From positions 14,570,001-14,634,000 of the forward strand of contig OX485809.1 in the NCBI GenBank assembly GCA_950295325.1: a stretch of 64,000 nucleotides of DNA, in the 5' to 3' direction. Below the pieces are notes generated by a model. It was not told the DNA's origin and ran no database searches. It saw nothing but the letters and a program-made list of their open reading frames with translations. The position numbers were made by a program, and so were the translations under genes. Each line of letters starts with the position of its first letter. The first letter of the stretch is position 1. Shown piece after piece: positions 23,401-34,615 of the stretch. The DNA comes from Polytrichum commune. Taxonomy: Eukaryota > Streptophyta > Polytrichopsida > Polytrichales > Polytrichaceae.

Positions 23401-25855
23401 GTTAAGTACCGGTGTATCAACTTCGGAAGAACGACATTCAATGCAACCGAAAGAAAAGAAAAGAAGAAAAAAACTTCAAATAATAATTAATGATTAAATG
23501 GGTGGTGCTCATGTGTACCATAATGGACGACAACACTCGAATTTGAATTGCGCTGGTACAAATTGCCAGCCTTATCAGTGCAAAATTGTTTTCTTGTGAC
23601 AATGGTCACCCGGCCGGTAGGAGTCAATGTTGAAAGCCCGACTTGAAGTGAATATGCAAGTCCTGGATTCTTCAACACCTCCAACGTCGATGGCAACACC
23701 GTCCCGGATCCGTAAACCAGTAGCTGGCACCCACTCCAAAAAAAAAATTAGAAAAAACAAACCACAACTCCATTTTCAGTCGCAAAATCATAAACCTCAA
23801 GTGTCAAATATGTCACCAAGCAATTTCAGGAATCGTGCATCAGCAACACGGATTTCACATTGACTCAACTCACATCAGACTACTACCACATTGAATCGAT
23901 CAGGATTAAGTCAATGCATACCAGAACAATATTTTGTAGCTTTTTGTTTCCATATTTTATACTACACTGATTCTCTTAATTATGCAGTGCAAAAGCATCT
24001 TACTCAGGAGTTCAATTCTTACTAACGAAAGTTCAACAGGTTGTTCAGACATTATAGAACATAAAATGACTTTGCTCGATAGAGAATTACAATCTCGATA
24101 AATAGGAGAGGACTGAGTAACTCCAAATAGTAACACGCACTAATCGGGATAATCAGTGTAGACTTTGCAAGACCGAAAAGGCTGAACTAAGTTTTTAGTT
24201 GTATCAATGTCAGCACGGGAATGTTTGAGTTAGCATACGGAACCCTGAAGCTGTCAGTTTGGATCTTCAACACCAGTGACTCAACATTAAAATCGCAGGT
24301 CACTTGCAATTTGAGATGAAGTAAAAGACATCATAAATAGCAAATTAAGGAGGCCAGTAACTCACATCACAAGAACTTATATTTGAACATTGAAAGCCTC
24401 CTTGCCCACTACAGCTCTCCGTGAAGTTGATAAATACAGTGATATTGACAGCATTTGTGAAAAGTTCTGCAGTGGTGAGCTTGGCTGTTGGTGGGACAGT
24501 ATCTGCAGAAACAAATACACCTTTATATATAGATAGTGCTGAATGGTGAACCTTTAAAATGAGTAAAATCATGAGACACATTAAGTTTAGAGTCTTGGTC
24601 ATTGAAAAGGAGAAACCAAAATTGAGTGAATTTGTTAGATGTGATTCCGAGTGAGGTTTGAAAAGTAGAAAAGCCATGGTGGTGATCAAGGTAGTAGAGG
24701 CATATATATATTTTACCTACACTCCAGGTATATACACTTGAAAATTGTAGTCCACTAGATGTGTTTACAGCCACATCGAAGCTATGTGACCCATCCAAAA
24801 GATTCACATAAGTGAGCGTCCGCCCGGAGCAATTCTGGGCGTTGCCCGAATCCAACTGCAAGAACACGGGCAAGTGTCAAAACAACAACTTTTTTTTCTT
24901 GTCATAGTTTCCTGGCAGATGGCACATTTGGAGGAAAAGATTCAGCAATTTATTCTACTTCAGCCCACAGGATTTCGCGGAAGTTGCAATTACAGATAAT
25001 GACTTAACACCTCCAAGGTTGTGTCAATCTTACGTATCTAGGAAGCAGAATTTTTGTGCTTCATATTCAACTAGTTTCTAGGTACATCTGTTCGAAGGGA
25101 ATTGTTGCAGGAGTACTAACTTAATGGATCGTCTAGAATCTGGGCACTTCTTTAATCATCATTTAGGGTTATCGAGCCACACTAGACCCCCAATAACCTT
25201 TCAAGTCACCCCATTTTCCTCCAAATTCAAAATGCTCTGAAAATTGATCGTATTTCTCTATTCATTGATGATGACGAGAATTGACCCCTGGAAGAACTAA
25301 TTCAATGCCTAAATGGCCTTCCGTAGAGTAATTCGCTTCGTCTTTCTCACTTCAAAGAGCCCGCTAGATAGAAGAGCCGTAACTTGCACAGTTTCTGCTC
25401 TGAGTCTGCCTCCAGAATCCTATATTACTAGATTTACGCGAAGAAAAAAAGAGAAAGAGAAGGCTCTGTTCTAATTTATTATCTTCGAAAGCCTCAAAGG
25501 GTGGCCAGCCAACTCTCCCCCGGGGGTTTAAGCTTCAAACAGATACACCCCAAATTTGCAAAAACCAAATGAAATGTGGAAGCCTCCTCACCTTGCACTG
25601 GACGCCGCAAGTTTGGCCTGCACTGCAAGGGTCACTCCCATTGTTGTCAAATGTGAAGATAAAAACTGCACTAGAATTGGAGGTGACCGCCGGCGGTGAT
25701 TCTAGAAACTTCACAACCGCCTGAGCTTCAACCTGTACTAAAACTTGAAATTGAGGGAGAAAAACAATCTGAAGCAGCCACAACCCCACTAAACCCTGGA
25801 AAACACCACCACCGCCACCACCCCTGCATCCCTGTACCATCCTTTGCAGTGTCAT
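14471..25855 (-). CDS. Ig-like repeat / TRP-like multi-pass membrane protein, 14 exons
   Basis: Minus-strand exons: 25855-25592, 24855-24717, 24502-24366, 23723-23519, 22028-21790, 19823-19709, 19363-19219, 18971-18826, 18362-18190, 17877-17563, 17191-16985, 16808-16750, 16580-16378, 15972-14471. All splice sites are GT/AG, every junction is in phase, and the total is 1282 residues plus stop. Layout: Gly-rich start and signal-like hydrophobic stretch (~15-45). Then an extracellular part with N-glycosylation sequons, Cys pairs and at least three Ig-like (bacterial Bap/Big-type) units starting DTVPPTAKL (~134), DRTQPTVNV (~248) and DVKRPQVQL (~366), the last ending WDVAGNPN. Hydrophobic spans follow near 467-500, 522-545, 720-745, 758-782 and 785-815, then four more. 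A Ser-rich cytosolic tail (~1010-1282) ends it. This resembles TRP-like/adhesin-like proteins of seed-free plants as I recall them; channel function is inference. ATG 25840 is an alternative start. Confidence 0.85.
16031..16390. repeat. four-copy tandem array in the last intron, reaching the splice donor
   Basis: Units of about 85-98 bp begin near 16031, 16126, 16216 and 16308 and share CATAGCTGATTCTACATACA, AACAGTAGAA, GAAGAGCATGCTGGATTATG and GTGCAATTTGCACC. The fourth unit runs into exon 13: its GAAGACCACGCTGTATACC covers the donor at 16377/16378. The array therefore fills most of intron 13 (15973-16377), and its unit may have arisen by duplication of the exon-13 edge. Confidence 0.85.
20115..20308 (+). 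repeat. GGGGAGA-ended element in an intron
   Basis: A diverged copy of the family at 41718-41941, in intron 5 of the Ig-like gene. GATGAACCGGTTGAGTTTGA is at the left and TCTCCCTGGACACT at the right. The left terminal GGGGAGA has decayed. Confidence 0.7.
21168..21201. repeat. 12-bp tandem triplet with RY motifs
   Basis: AGCATGCATACC occurs twice in full and a third time in part, so the palindromic RY word CATGCA(T), the site bound by plant B3-domain factors, is present three times at 12-bp steps. It lies in intron 5 of the Ig-like gene, so a regulatory role is only a possibility. Confidence 0.75.
21437..21664. mobile_element. ACTACACTAA-ended MITE, family A, intronic copy
   Basis: A 228-bp element with perfect 10-bp inverted ends ACTACACTAA/TTAGTGTAGT and longer subterminal pairing (TATTTAGTGTCACTTACC against GTAAGTGACACTAAATACA). 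It sits in intron 5 of the Ig-like gene. Related copies: 33661-33884, 45656-45882, 50365-50582 and, more diverged, 23935-24165, 50585-50790 and 52635-52857. Confidence 0.8.
22165..22345 (+). repeat. GGGGAGA-family fragment
   Basis: An internal part of the family (GCGGTTGAGTTTGAGGAATA through CACTAGGATTTTGACC), truncated at both ends, in intron 4 of the Ig-like gene. It is followed at 22385-22770 by a copy of the high-copy dispersed family. Confidence 0.65.
22783..23166. mobile_element. Tourist-like MITE with GGGCCGGTTCACATGGG ends
   Basis: Inverted ends GGGCCGGTTCACATGGG (left) and the matching CCCATGTGAACCGGCCC (right) bound 384 bp, with subterminal direct and inverted CCCAAGT/ACTTGGG words. 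It is inserted in the middle of high-copy family sequence (22385-22770 and 23170-23310 flank it) in intron 4. An exact target duplication is not clear (TAA left, TTG right). No coding capacity. Confidence 0.8.
23935..24165. repeat. diverged family-A MITE
   Basis: Right part AATAGTAACACGCACTAATC followed by GGGATAATCAGTGTAGA matches the right end of 52635-52857. The left end is eroded. Located in intron 3 of the Ig-like gene. Confidence 0.5.
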
Positions 25856-26344
25856 ATCTGCTCCCAAATCACACAACCACCCAATTCCTCCTTCCTGGAG
25901 CTCAACTCGAAACTTGTGCACAAAAGTTGTGTCATAGTGCAAATTGTGGCCACCCCCAAGTTGATATTGTTGTTGTCATCAACAACGGCCAATGTTTACT
26001 ACTACTACTACTACCACCCCTCCTAAACCTCAAAACCTTGTTGTGTCCAATGCCAGGCCTAAACCTCCAGCTCTTCAAGAAAAAAGCAATTCTCGGTTTC
26101 CTCCGAGCACCATCATGATGGTTGTTGGGTAGATTGATCCCGGGTGATGATTCGAGAAGTTGTCGCAAATTTTCTAGTTTCTCCCTCCGCTTGGATCGCG
26201 GTTTGGATTTGTTGTTGTTGTGCCTGCAGCAGCACACCAGCTGTGCCTCTGAGCGTTCGGGCGTGGGTCTCATGACCCCCGACCTTACTCCACTTCCTCA
26301 AATCTTGTCAATCCTCTCTCTACTTTGATCCTTTTTTTTCTTTC

Positions 26345-27600
26345 TAGTGTCGGTACGAACTTCAACCCTTGCAAACCATCCAGGTAGCAGCTATCAACTA
26401 ACTCCTCTTGAGAACGCTCACAGAAATTCAGTCGAAGCAACTTCGTCTCTTGAATGTAACTTCAAAGAATTCCGTTTTCTTCCCAAGATCATAAGTGCAC
26501 AAAGTTCAACCCTTCAAACCCATTCGATCCTGCACCAGAGGTTCTGTTTTTCTCCACTTCCTCAATCTTTTCCTCGAGTCCTCTTCTTCTTCTTCTTCAA
26601 TTCCTAGACTAATTCTGGAACTCAACCTCGGTAACCTCACAATTGGTCGGAGCCGATCCTAACCCCACCCGACCATACTTTCATTCTATCAGTAAAGTAG
26701 CACCAACTTCACTTGCAAGTTGTAAACACCCAGGTGGTAGGAGCTACCAACTCCTCTTGAAAATGCTCACAGTACAAATCCAGTCGAAGCAGCAAATTCA
26801 ACTCTCGAATATTGTTCACAGACTTCCGTTCACCGAGATAACCCTCGCTTGTCACCGAGGAGTACACAAACCTTCAAACCCATTGGATTCAGCAAAGCTC
26901 CTGCTTCTCAACTTCCTCAATCTTCTTGTCCTCTTCTTCGGTTCCTATAATTGTCGAGGTTAACCTCAGTAACCTCACACTCACTCGAAGTCGGTCCTAA
27001 AATTACCCAACTCAACCCAACCCTCTTGGTGAGCTAAAGATAAGTCTCTTTTCTGTTGGTACCAAGCTCCAACTTCACTTGCAAACCGTGACAGAAATCG
27101 GGTAGCAGCTGGCTACCAACTCCTCCTGAAAATGCTCACAAAATTCCAGCAACTTCTTCTCTCCAATGCTGAAAGGAATTTCGTTACCAGGATGTAATCT
27201 TTGCTCGCCTCCAATACGCACCAGACCTGCTTCTCCTCCTCCTCTTCAGTTCCTCCAATTCTGGACTTCAACCTCGGCAACCTCACAATCACACGTAGTC
27301 AATCCTAACCCAACCCTCTTGCTCATGCAAGCATATAAGCCTCTTTGTTGGTAAACCAACCAACTTCTGGAACACCCAAAGAAGTCGGGTCGCTGCTACC
27401 AAATCTTCCTGGAAATGGTCACAGAAATCCAGCAGAGGCAACTTCTTCTCTCCTCTTCCCTTCCCTTCTCTCGAATGCTCACAGAAGTCCGTTACCAAGA
27501 CCATTCATTACCCTCGCTTGCCTCAGACACAAACCTTCAATCCCAAACCTTCAAAACCATAATACACCTTTAAACCCACAGCACCATCCCACTCCACCGA
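26345..27600. repeat. four degenerate tandem units upstream of the Ig-like gene
   Basis: A recurring block of AACTTCACTTGCAAA, then GGTAGCAGCT.CCAACTCCTC, GAAAATGCTCACAGAAAT, CAG..GAAGCAACTTC and CTCTCGAATG starts near 26381, 26731, 27100 and 27386 (steps about 350, 370 and 290 bp). Long stretches are strongly pyrimidine-rich on the plus strand. It begins ~490 bp upstream of the gene's start codon, so it lies in its promoter region or 5' UTR. Overlapping open frames of 60-110 codons inside it look like low-complexity by-products. Confidence 0.75.
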
Positions 27601-27932
27601 CCTGCTTACCCAAGCTGATAGTAACTTGACTTCCCTCCCAATTGCTCCTCCTCCTCATTCTAGGCCGTCTAACTTACTGGAACAACAAGCCAACAACAAC
27701 AGCGGAGGCCAAATCCAACTTTACAGTGCGACTACAACAAGCTGCTGCCGACTTGTCAGAATTCATGTCATGTCACCGCCTACAATACTAAACTTCCAGC
27801 TGGGCTTAACGTCTGCCAGATCGGAAGCAAGAAAGCAAAGCAACACCCAAAATGGGGGTTGAAGTGCCACAAAACTGCAACCTTTGCGTTCCAAAACTGC
27901 GACCTTTTGGTACGAGGGATTCGACCCAAGAA

Positions 27933-27960
27933 GCCAGCCAGCCAGCCAGCCAGCCAGCCA
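27933..27960. repeat. (GCCA)7 microsatellite
   Basis: Seven uninterrupted GCCA units, 28 bp. Confidence 0.95.
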
Positions 27961-28204
27961 AGGCTGCAGCGGCAGGAGTGTGTTGATGGGTTTCTCCACT
28001 CGCAGTTACTGAAAACCATAACTGGGACTCTAGTAAACTACAACACCTCTAAAAGATCTAGTAGCTATGTATGAATGCAGCTAGATTATAAGTAACTAGG
28101 CTATCAGTTTGACGTCTGCTCCGAATCATTGTAGTCTACACTAGGTAGCTTATTATAGACCAACGCTGGCTACCTGAAGTTGAAGACAATGAACGGGAAG
28201 AATC

Positions 28205-28420
28205 GACCGCTACGTACAGATGAACCAGTTGAGTTTAAGAACTAATCGGGTTGAAGTTCACTGCAAGACTTCAGGAAAATTGCCCATCGTTTTAGAGGAA
28301 TCTATGGAATATGTCTCCTAGTAATAAAGAAAAAACCAAAAGATCACAGCATGTAATCGATTGGACTTGGAAACGCTAGGATTTTGCTCGATTATGTGCA
28401 AAAAATCTTCCCGGACACTG
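28205..28420 (+). repeat. GGGGAGA-ended element
   Basis: Carries GATGAACCAGTTGAGTTTAA, GGAATCTATGGAATATGTC, ATTGGACTTGGAAACGC and the right end TCTTCCCGGACACT. The left terminus has drifted. Confidence 0.7.
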
Positions 28421-29135
28421 GTTGAAGATCAAGAAGAAAATAAAAGTAGACCCTCTCCAGGCACCGGATGCTTTGGCCACCATTGATGGTCCTAGATCTT
28501 GGGTCCAGAATCTATGGGGTGGGTACATACCAGTGGGAAAGTAAGTACCAACTACTGTAGTCCTGGGTTCCAGGTTCTCTGTTGATTCCCAGGTATTCTC
28601 TAGTAGTACTATTGTGCACTTAACTTAATTATTACGTATTTACAGGCTCTTGAATTTCGCTAACTTGTTACTAATTCGCTAACTTGTTACTAACCCTAGT
28701 TTAATAAGTAGCTCGCTCACAGCATGCACGGCTCAGAGTCTCAGAGCGAGAGTGCTTTGCTTTGCAGGGCAAGTTAGGTACCAAACTTGAAATAGTCAGC
28801 TTGAAGCTCCAACAACAATATGACCAGTGAGTTCCGCCTCTCAGATTCTGCCTACAGACTAGGCACCATGGATATTTTGACTTCTGGAAAATAAAAAGAC
28901 AACATGGAAATTCTTCGATGCGCTTTGTAAGTTGTGCGTTATACAGTATCATGTTTTTGGGTGCTTTTTGAAATAATGATACAGCCCATGACCAGATCAA
29001 TACCTCAGTGTGTAATTTTGACAAAGTTTTTGCAAGGTTTGGACATGTGACACACACAAAATGCATGTCATTTGACACGCACAATTTAGAATTTGACATG
29101 TAGTGTGACTTGACAAGAAAAAAATCGCATGTCAA
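28421..29135. other. no gene recognised
   Basis: Contains a short direct duplication of CTAACTTGTTACTAA near 28658-28695 and an open frame of 144 codons on the minus strand (29135-28701) that has no family features and no homologue in its repeat-rich surroundings. I do not call it a gene. Confidence 0.4.
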
Positions 29136-29300
29136 TTGATACGTTAGAAATTGAAACTACAAGTACTAGTAGGTATGTGACACTGAGGTGGCATTTTGGA
29201 AGAGAATGTAGATGTCAATTGACATTTGTTTTTTGTTTTTGAAAATGTCACGTGACACTTTAGATTTGAAGTTGAACATCAAATGAAATTTGTCAAACAT
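29136..29300. repeat. dispersed repeat, copy 1 of 2
   Basis: Aligns with 54300-54470 through TTAGAAATTGAAA, AGATGTCAATTGACATTTG, GAAAATGTCACGTGACA and GATTTGAAGTTGAACATCAA. Non-coding. Confidence 0.6.
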
Positions 29301-29739
29301 ACACTCTGCCTAGTCTCACATGTAGGATAGGAGAGACTATCAAACACAAGTGCGTTCATTAATTAAAGTAGACAGACTCATTTCCGATAACTTAAGCAAT
29401 TTCACATAAGTGTAGTACAAGGGGGATACTAGAGTGATTTTTCACATGTCTGGAAATTGATATCATAACGTTTAAGAAAAAAATCACAATTTTATTTCCA
29501 AGTTTTGAAATTACTGTAGAATTTTAAAGGCGAGATTCTCTCCCAACTCATACTCATATCATAGGTCAACCTATTTTTTTAGAATTGGGAGACAAAAAGT
29601 TGCTAGACGTGATAGCAACATGTGTGAAGCTTCACGGCTTTAGGGGACTCTATGTATTAAGATTGGGGGGATATTGATAATGAGCCTATCTACTATAGGT
29701 ATAAGTAGTGGTGGCCTTATCTCGTCATTTGGATACCTA

Positions 29740-30480
29740 TAGGCTATATTTGAGTGGTATATGGCAAGGTTTGTGGTAATTAAGAATGGATACCAATTGC
29801 ATAACATGTCAAGATGAGATTGGACTATGTGCTCAAAATGAAGATATCCTTCAAAGTTCAATTTGTTGGCACAATTAGGAGGGCCTACATGATCGCTTTT
29901 AGAGTTCGAAATAGAATCAATCTCTCATAGCTTGTGCATCTCAACTCCAATTCTTTAACTTGAAATGACAATTTGTGCGATTTCGCAATTGTTGACACGA
30001 TTAAGAAGGCATGTGTAATCACTCACAAAGAAAGAGCATATTCAATCTCTCATGGTTTCTGCATTTCACCTCCACCTCTACAACTTGAAACGACAATTTG
30101 TGCGATTTGCAATTGCAAACCGGATGAGACCAACCCCCAAGCCGATCCCATGGCCAAAATCCTATGCGGAGTTGGAAGCGCTCAAACTAGGGCCACTTAC
30201 CGTATGAAGGTATACATAGTTTCCATTAAAAAAATCAAGTTGTGTGCCATGGTTTTAGAAACTAGCCATGTTTCGATCAACTTCAATCAAACACTAATCT
30301 TATGCAAACGCCTATATTTGAACGATACATGGCAAGGCTTGTAGCTAAGAACGGATATCAAAAGTGACATGGTACAATGAGATTGGAGTGAGTTGTGTGC
30401 TCAAACTAAACACACCGATCTATATTCAATAATTAGCACAATCAGGAGGACCAACGCACTCACTATAAAAAGGTTAAAAA
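29740..30480. repeat. two fragments of the high-copy dispersed family
   Basis: About 29740-29960 and 30305-30450 both start with TATATTTGA.TGGTA(C)ATGGCAAGG and proceed through GGATACCA, TGACATG and GAGATTGGA. Sequence 30060-30200 holds the family's tail (GCAATTGCAAACC, GGAGTTGGAAGCGCTC). Confidence 0.55.
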
Positions 30481-30513
30481 AAATTGAAACTCTTTCCTTT
30501 GACCTCTCACCTC

Positions 30514-30659
30514 CATAACATTATTCATATCCATAACAATGTTGCGTGGGATTGACAATATTTCACAAAAAAATTCCATATTCAATCTGAATGTGGAGAA
30601 TATTCCATGAAATATTGTCAGTCCCACATAACACTACTATGGATCTGAATGATGTTATG
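30514..30659. repeat. palindromic foldback element, copy 1
   Basis: CATAACATTATTCATATCCA at the left is answered by the inverted copy GGATCTGAATGATGTTATG at the right, with inner arms GACAATATTTCA and TGAAATATTGTC. The whole 146 bp can fold into one hairpin. A second, shorter copy is at 61151-61246. Confidence 0.75.
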
Positions 30660-30881
30660 TCTAATCTTCATCACTTCAAATTAAACAACAATCCTCACGA
30701 TTCATGTCGATTGCTGCTGACTGGAAAACCGGAATCACAGTGAGGTTCCTTATCCAGGGTAAGCCATGAACACTTGCTGTTGTACTAACTTTGAAAGTCT
30801 TCCGAAGGTTAATGGGATGGCAGTGGGCTCATCAGATCCGTTGTGTGTGAACTGGTACCACAGAAATTAAAACTTTGTGGT

Positions 30882-30977
30882 CGATGATGATGATGATCTA
30901 GATGGACTCGGACGCTAAATTAAATGACTGAACTTATTACTTACAGATCGCTCATCATCATCATCATCATCATCATC
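30882..30977. repeat. opposed GAT and ATC microsatellites
   Basis: A (GAT)n run at about 30882-30896 and a (TCA)n run at 30952-30977 about 55 bp downstream are reverse complements and could pair. Confidence 0.8.
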
Positions 30978-31198
30978 TGCTGGGACTCACCGGCTCTTAT
31001 CTTATATGCACACAATTTCAAACATTATAACCACAGTAGTAGTGTCCTTTTGTTCATGGGCATTGAATTAACTTAGTGGCCAGAGAGAGGTTGACCACCG
31101 CTCCATTTGGCACCGGTTTGAAGGTGCAAATCCCGTTCTGACACCACAACAAAATTCAACGCGAATCCGTGTTCATTTTCCTCAGTCTTAATCAATTA

Positions 31199-31540
31199 AC
31201 ATGTAGACTCTAACCTCCCACATGTATATCACGCCCGTGGCAACCAAAGTGCACGTGATATTGAGGAGGTATGTAGTGTTAACATGGATGTGTGATGATG
31301 GAGAATTAGTGTAGCAGGTGACATTATGGAATAATATAAAGTGAACAGTGTGTTAATGACAGTGATGATGATGTGATGCGTGCGAGCGTGTGGTTCGGAT
31401 TTTTGGGTGGACTATTTCCGTGTCAAAACAAGTGATATGTGTGTGAGAGGGAAATGTGACACCAAGTGGGGAGATTGAAACTGAGCACATCCGTTCCCTA
31501 GGGTTTCAGGATATAAGAGACGGAGTGATTGCAGAGGTTA
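31199..31540. repeat. uninterrupted copy of the repeat that holds the FAD gene fragment
   Basis: 31199-31350 aligns with 59353-59510 (GTGGCAACCAAAGTGCACGT, GTGTTAACATGGATG, GAGAATTAGTGTAGCA) and 31362-31540 aligns with 60873-61050 (GATGTGATGC, GGGAAATGTGACA, ACATCCGTTCCCT, GGGTTTC, GGAGTGA). In this copy the two halves are nearly adjacent; in the other they are parted by about 1.36 kb containing oxidoreductase exons. No long open frame. Confidence 0.75.
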
Positions 31541-31742
31541 GGGTGTATCACTTGTGTGACCATCTTGTGTTCTCTTTTTTACTTGAAAACGAGCCTAACT
31601 TACCGTTGTGTCAAGTCAAATTGTTTGATGATGATAGTTTGTCGAGTCGAATTGGTGATGATGATTGGCTTTAGTGGTCTAAATTTGGTTAGCGTTGGGT
31701 TTGTAGGGTTTATTCTAGTATGAAGAATTGACTGCTTGCTAA

Positions 31743-32124
31743 GGGTGAGTTTCCATGTAGGCCACTCGCCCACCATATTCTAGTGGAAATAAGGACAAGT
31801 TCGCCCAAATGTAGATGAAATTTGGTGGGTAGGGTTTGTACATGTCACTAGCTACTCTCATCTTCTCAAAATCCGGGCCCACCTACTAACCTCCTCCCTC
31901 CTCCTAAAAATCAGTCTTCAATCCTTCGTTGACCGGCACTTGTAAGTTAAAAAGTGCTTTAGTGTGCGCATGAAAGTCGAGCGGCCCATGTAAATGGCCC
32001 TCCACATTCTAGTAGGCCATCAAAATGTGGTTGGTGGGTGGCTTGTGCTTATCAACACGAGAACACCTCCAACCCGTTAGTATTCATAATCTAGTAGGCA
32101 AGCCGCCTGCATGGAAACTCACCC
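31743..32124. mobile_element. Tourist-like MITE with GGGTGAGTTTCCATG ends, copy 1
   Basis: 382 bp with inverted ends GGGTGAGTTTCCATGTAGGC and GCCTGCATGGAAACTCACCC, flanked by TAA at 31740-31742 and 32125-32127. Subterminal CATATTCTAGTGG/CATAATCTAGTAGG words repeat inside. Non-coding; a second copy is at 49417-49824. Confidence 0.85.
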
Positions 32125-32234
32125 TAATGGCACCAGAACTAGCAACCACCAATTGTAGAAGGCACAACCAACTTTCAAATCCAAACAGAAATACTATAAT
32201 TTTTGGATCATTAATGTTGATTTGGAAACACAAC

Positions 32235-32590
32235 ATATTAAGGTATGTGGGTGTTAAGTGGTTCATATTTTTCATGTTCTCCATTTTCTATCAATTAGAT
32301 TCACATAACAAAAACTCGTGTTGCATTAGCAAATCTACAATGAAACATATGCAAAAATCCAACCTCCCCTAATTTAGGTATGCTTATCGGAAGTGCATGT
32401 TTCTTGATTTCTTAGCTGGACACATAAATCCTCCCAACTGTGAACACTATCGAGTATAACGAGAGTAGGTATCAATATTTAAAGATATGATCCAACCTCT
32501 TTTAAACATGTGTCTTTGTGATGTTCTTTGATCCTCACGGAACCACATACCAATCAAATCTAGGTGTCCAACTAAAGAAAAGCAGCCACT
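32235..32590 (-). repeat. long copy of the high-copy dispersed family
   Basis: On the minus strand it reads as 37690-38045 does. Shared marks on the plus strand: GGTATGTGGGTGTTA, TTCATGTTCTCCA, GTGTTGCATTAGCAAAT, CTACAATGAAACATATGCAA, TAAATCCTCCCAA, TCCAACCTCTTTTAAACATG, TCCTCACGGAACCACATACC. No coding capacity. Confidence 0.65.
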
Positions 32591-33660
32591 AAAGACCCAT
32601 CCACCGTACCCATATTTGCAAGGTCCACTTAAAGTGGTGGGGTTGATGATTTTAAGTTAGCTAGCTAGGTAATATAAGGGCGTATCACTTGTGATTTATT
32701 TCCCCGAATGATGATTTAATTTGGAATCCGAAAACCCCTCACATTATGCGCGGAAGAGGGTCTTAAATGCAAAAGGGGTTCCTAGGTTATATTTAGTGGC
32801 CATAATGGCGGGCCTTGTTGACCACCCTCTAAGTTACTAACTATATGTTGGAAGGACAGTCAACAATCCTTTGTCAGACAACCATGACAATATTTAAACT
32901 ACATTATAGTGGATCCATGTGCTTATTGCTAGCTCGCCAACCCGGAGTTTTTCTCATTACGGGCACACATATTACCCGTGATGTTTCATTTTAAAAGAGG
33001 ACTTGGAAACTCCCAACAATATTTGTGGCGAAGCTCTTACATGCCAAAAGCATCTCTAGCTTGTTTTGTTTTGTTTTGTGTGCAAAGATAACTTAGCGGC
33101 TCGAAGATAGCCGGCCCTTGTTGACCACCCTTTACTTGGGATGGGAAGGTGGAATTCTATTTTGACACCACACACACTATTTTCTCTAGAATCCATGCAC
33201 TTATTACTAGGCCGGGTTGTGTCGTCTGTGTTAAGGTCGAGGCATCTATAACCAATTTAATACGAGGAATAATAACGGGGGATTGTTTTTTTCTTCTTGT
33301 GAAACGAAAGGAGAATGCAATTTTATTTTATTTTCTGAAATTTTTCATGGATATGGAAATTGTTGCAAATTTTGTAGTAAAGTTTACTGGAACACACAAT
33401 CAATTTATAGGTTAATCCATAACCGCTCATCTAAAGGTTAATTCCTGGCTACGATAATTGTCAAAAACTCTTACGAGAGTAATCAATTTCTTCCTACACG
33501 GGAAAAATTTGCACCGCCTTATACTTCTCCAAATTTGATGTAGAATCTCTTAAGCAATCGGTGATGGCTGCCTCTACTCTATATCATTGCTCAGCTTCAT
33601 GGTCCACCTAATGCTTACCCTATCACAAAGAATAATTTGGGAATAGCACCAAAGAACATC
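32591..33660. other. gene-free stretch
   Basis: Includes a (TTTTG)3 run near 33060 and a block at 33480-33600 that shares phrases with 49140-49200 (inverted) and 50085-50130. No exon recognised; an 88-codon frame at 33149-33415 lacks family features. Confidence 0.4.
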
Positions 33661-33884
33661 AACACCATTTATGGTATTTAGTGTCACTTACCATTCCAAG
33701 TTATGCATTGCTCCAACTTTTTGCTAAGAATGTAAGTTCTTACCAAGTGAAATTACTTCTGTTATATAATATCCATACGCTCTATTTGATATTTGTTGGC
33801 AAAAAACGGAAATTTATTGCAAGAAGCTATTAAAACACGTAATACCAAATAGCATGTGACACTAAATACCATAAACGGTGTAGT
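33661..33884. mobile_element. family-A MITE copy
   Basis: Left AACACCATTTATGGTATTTA then GTGTCACTTACC, right GTGACACTAAATACC then ATAAACGGTGTAGT. The inverted ends and the internal TTGTTGGCAAAA word match 21437-21664. Confidence 0.7.
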
Positions 33885-34189
33885 ACATAGCTTGACATGT
33901 TATGTGACTTGGAAACCCCCCAACACCATTGGTGGCAAAGGTCTCGAATGTTAAAAAGGTCTCTCTCTCTCTAATTCAAATATATTTTTAGTTTAAAGCT
34001 GGAACTCTAAACCCGAAGTACCTTAAGATTATACATGTTGACATGGTTTAGAAACATTTTTTTTATTATGGGAGGGGAGGTCGTGCTTGAATGGTGGGGA
34101 CCCCACTCTCATCCTTTTTTGCATTTCAAGACCTTCGCCACACACGATGTAACCAAGGCTTGGAACCGATCATGTTAAGGTAGGAATAC

Positions 34190-34615
34190 GGAAAAAGGTG
34201 AAAATAAGCTAATTCGGCCAAAAAGAGTGGCTTGAAGTTTGTGCAATATTTTCCAAAGATGGAGCAATGGAAACGATGAAGAATGCAAGTCGTTTATCGA
34301 TTCTATTATGTGTAAATAATCAGTTACATTTCCTAAAGAGGCAAGTAAATCAAACTCCCTACGTGCACAACAGAGTCTCCCTAGTGTTAGCATCAAATAC
34401 CGTACATTCGCATACGAACGAAACAGTTAACTCAATGGCACCCAAAAATGATCTCAAGTATTGTGGAACATGACCTCTCTATCCATTCATTACATCCAGT
34501 CTAACACTACATCCTTTTTTTACCACCACTTTTACAGTTAACCATTTTGGGTCCATAAAAGAATCATTATACTCCTGGTCTAGTGCACCGATAAGCGGTC
34601 ATTCACCGTTTTCCG
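34190..34615. repeat. 430-bp dispersed repeat, copy 1 of 2
   Basis: Aligns end to end, same orientation, with 56280-56715. Shared phrases include GGTGAAAATAAGC, GGCCAAAAAGAGTGG, AAAGAGGCAAGTAA, TGGGTCCA...AGAATCATT and GGTCATTCA. Both copies are full of stops. It may be a piece of a larger unrecognised transposon. Confidence 0.7.

Noticed and set aside
28701-29135. 144-codon minus-strand open frame
   Set aside because: No domain, no splice context, A/T-rich composition like the flanks, and neighbouring repeat material; open by chance.
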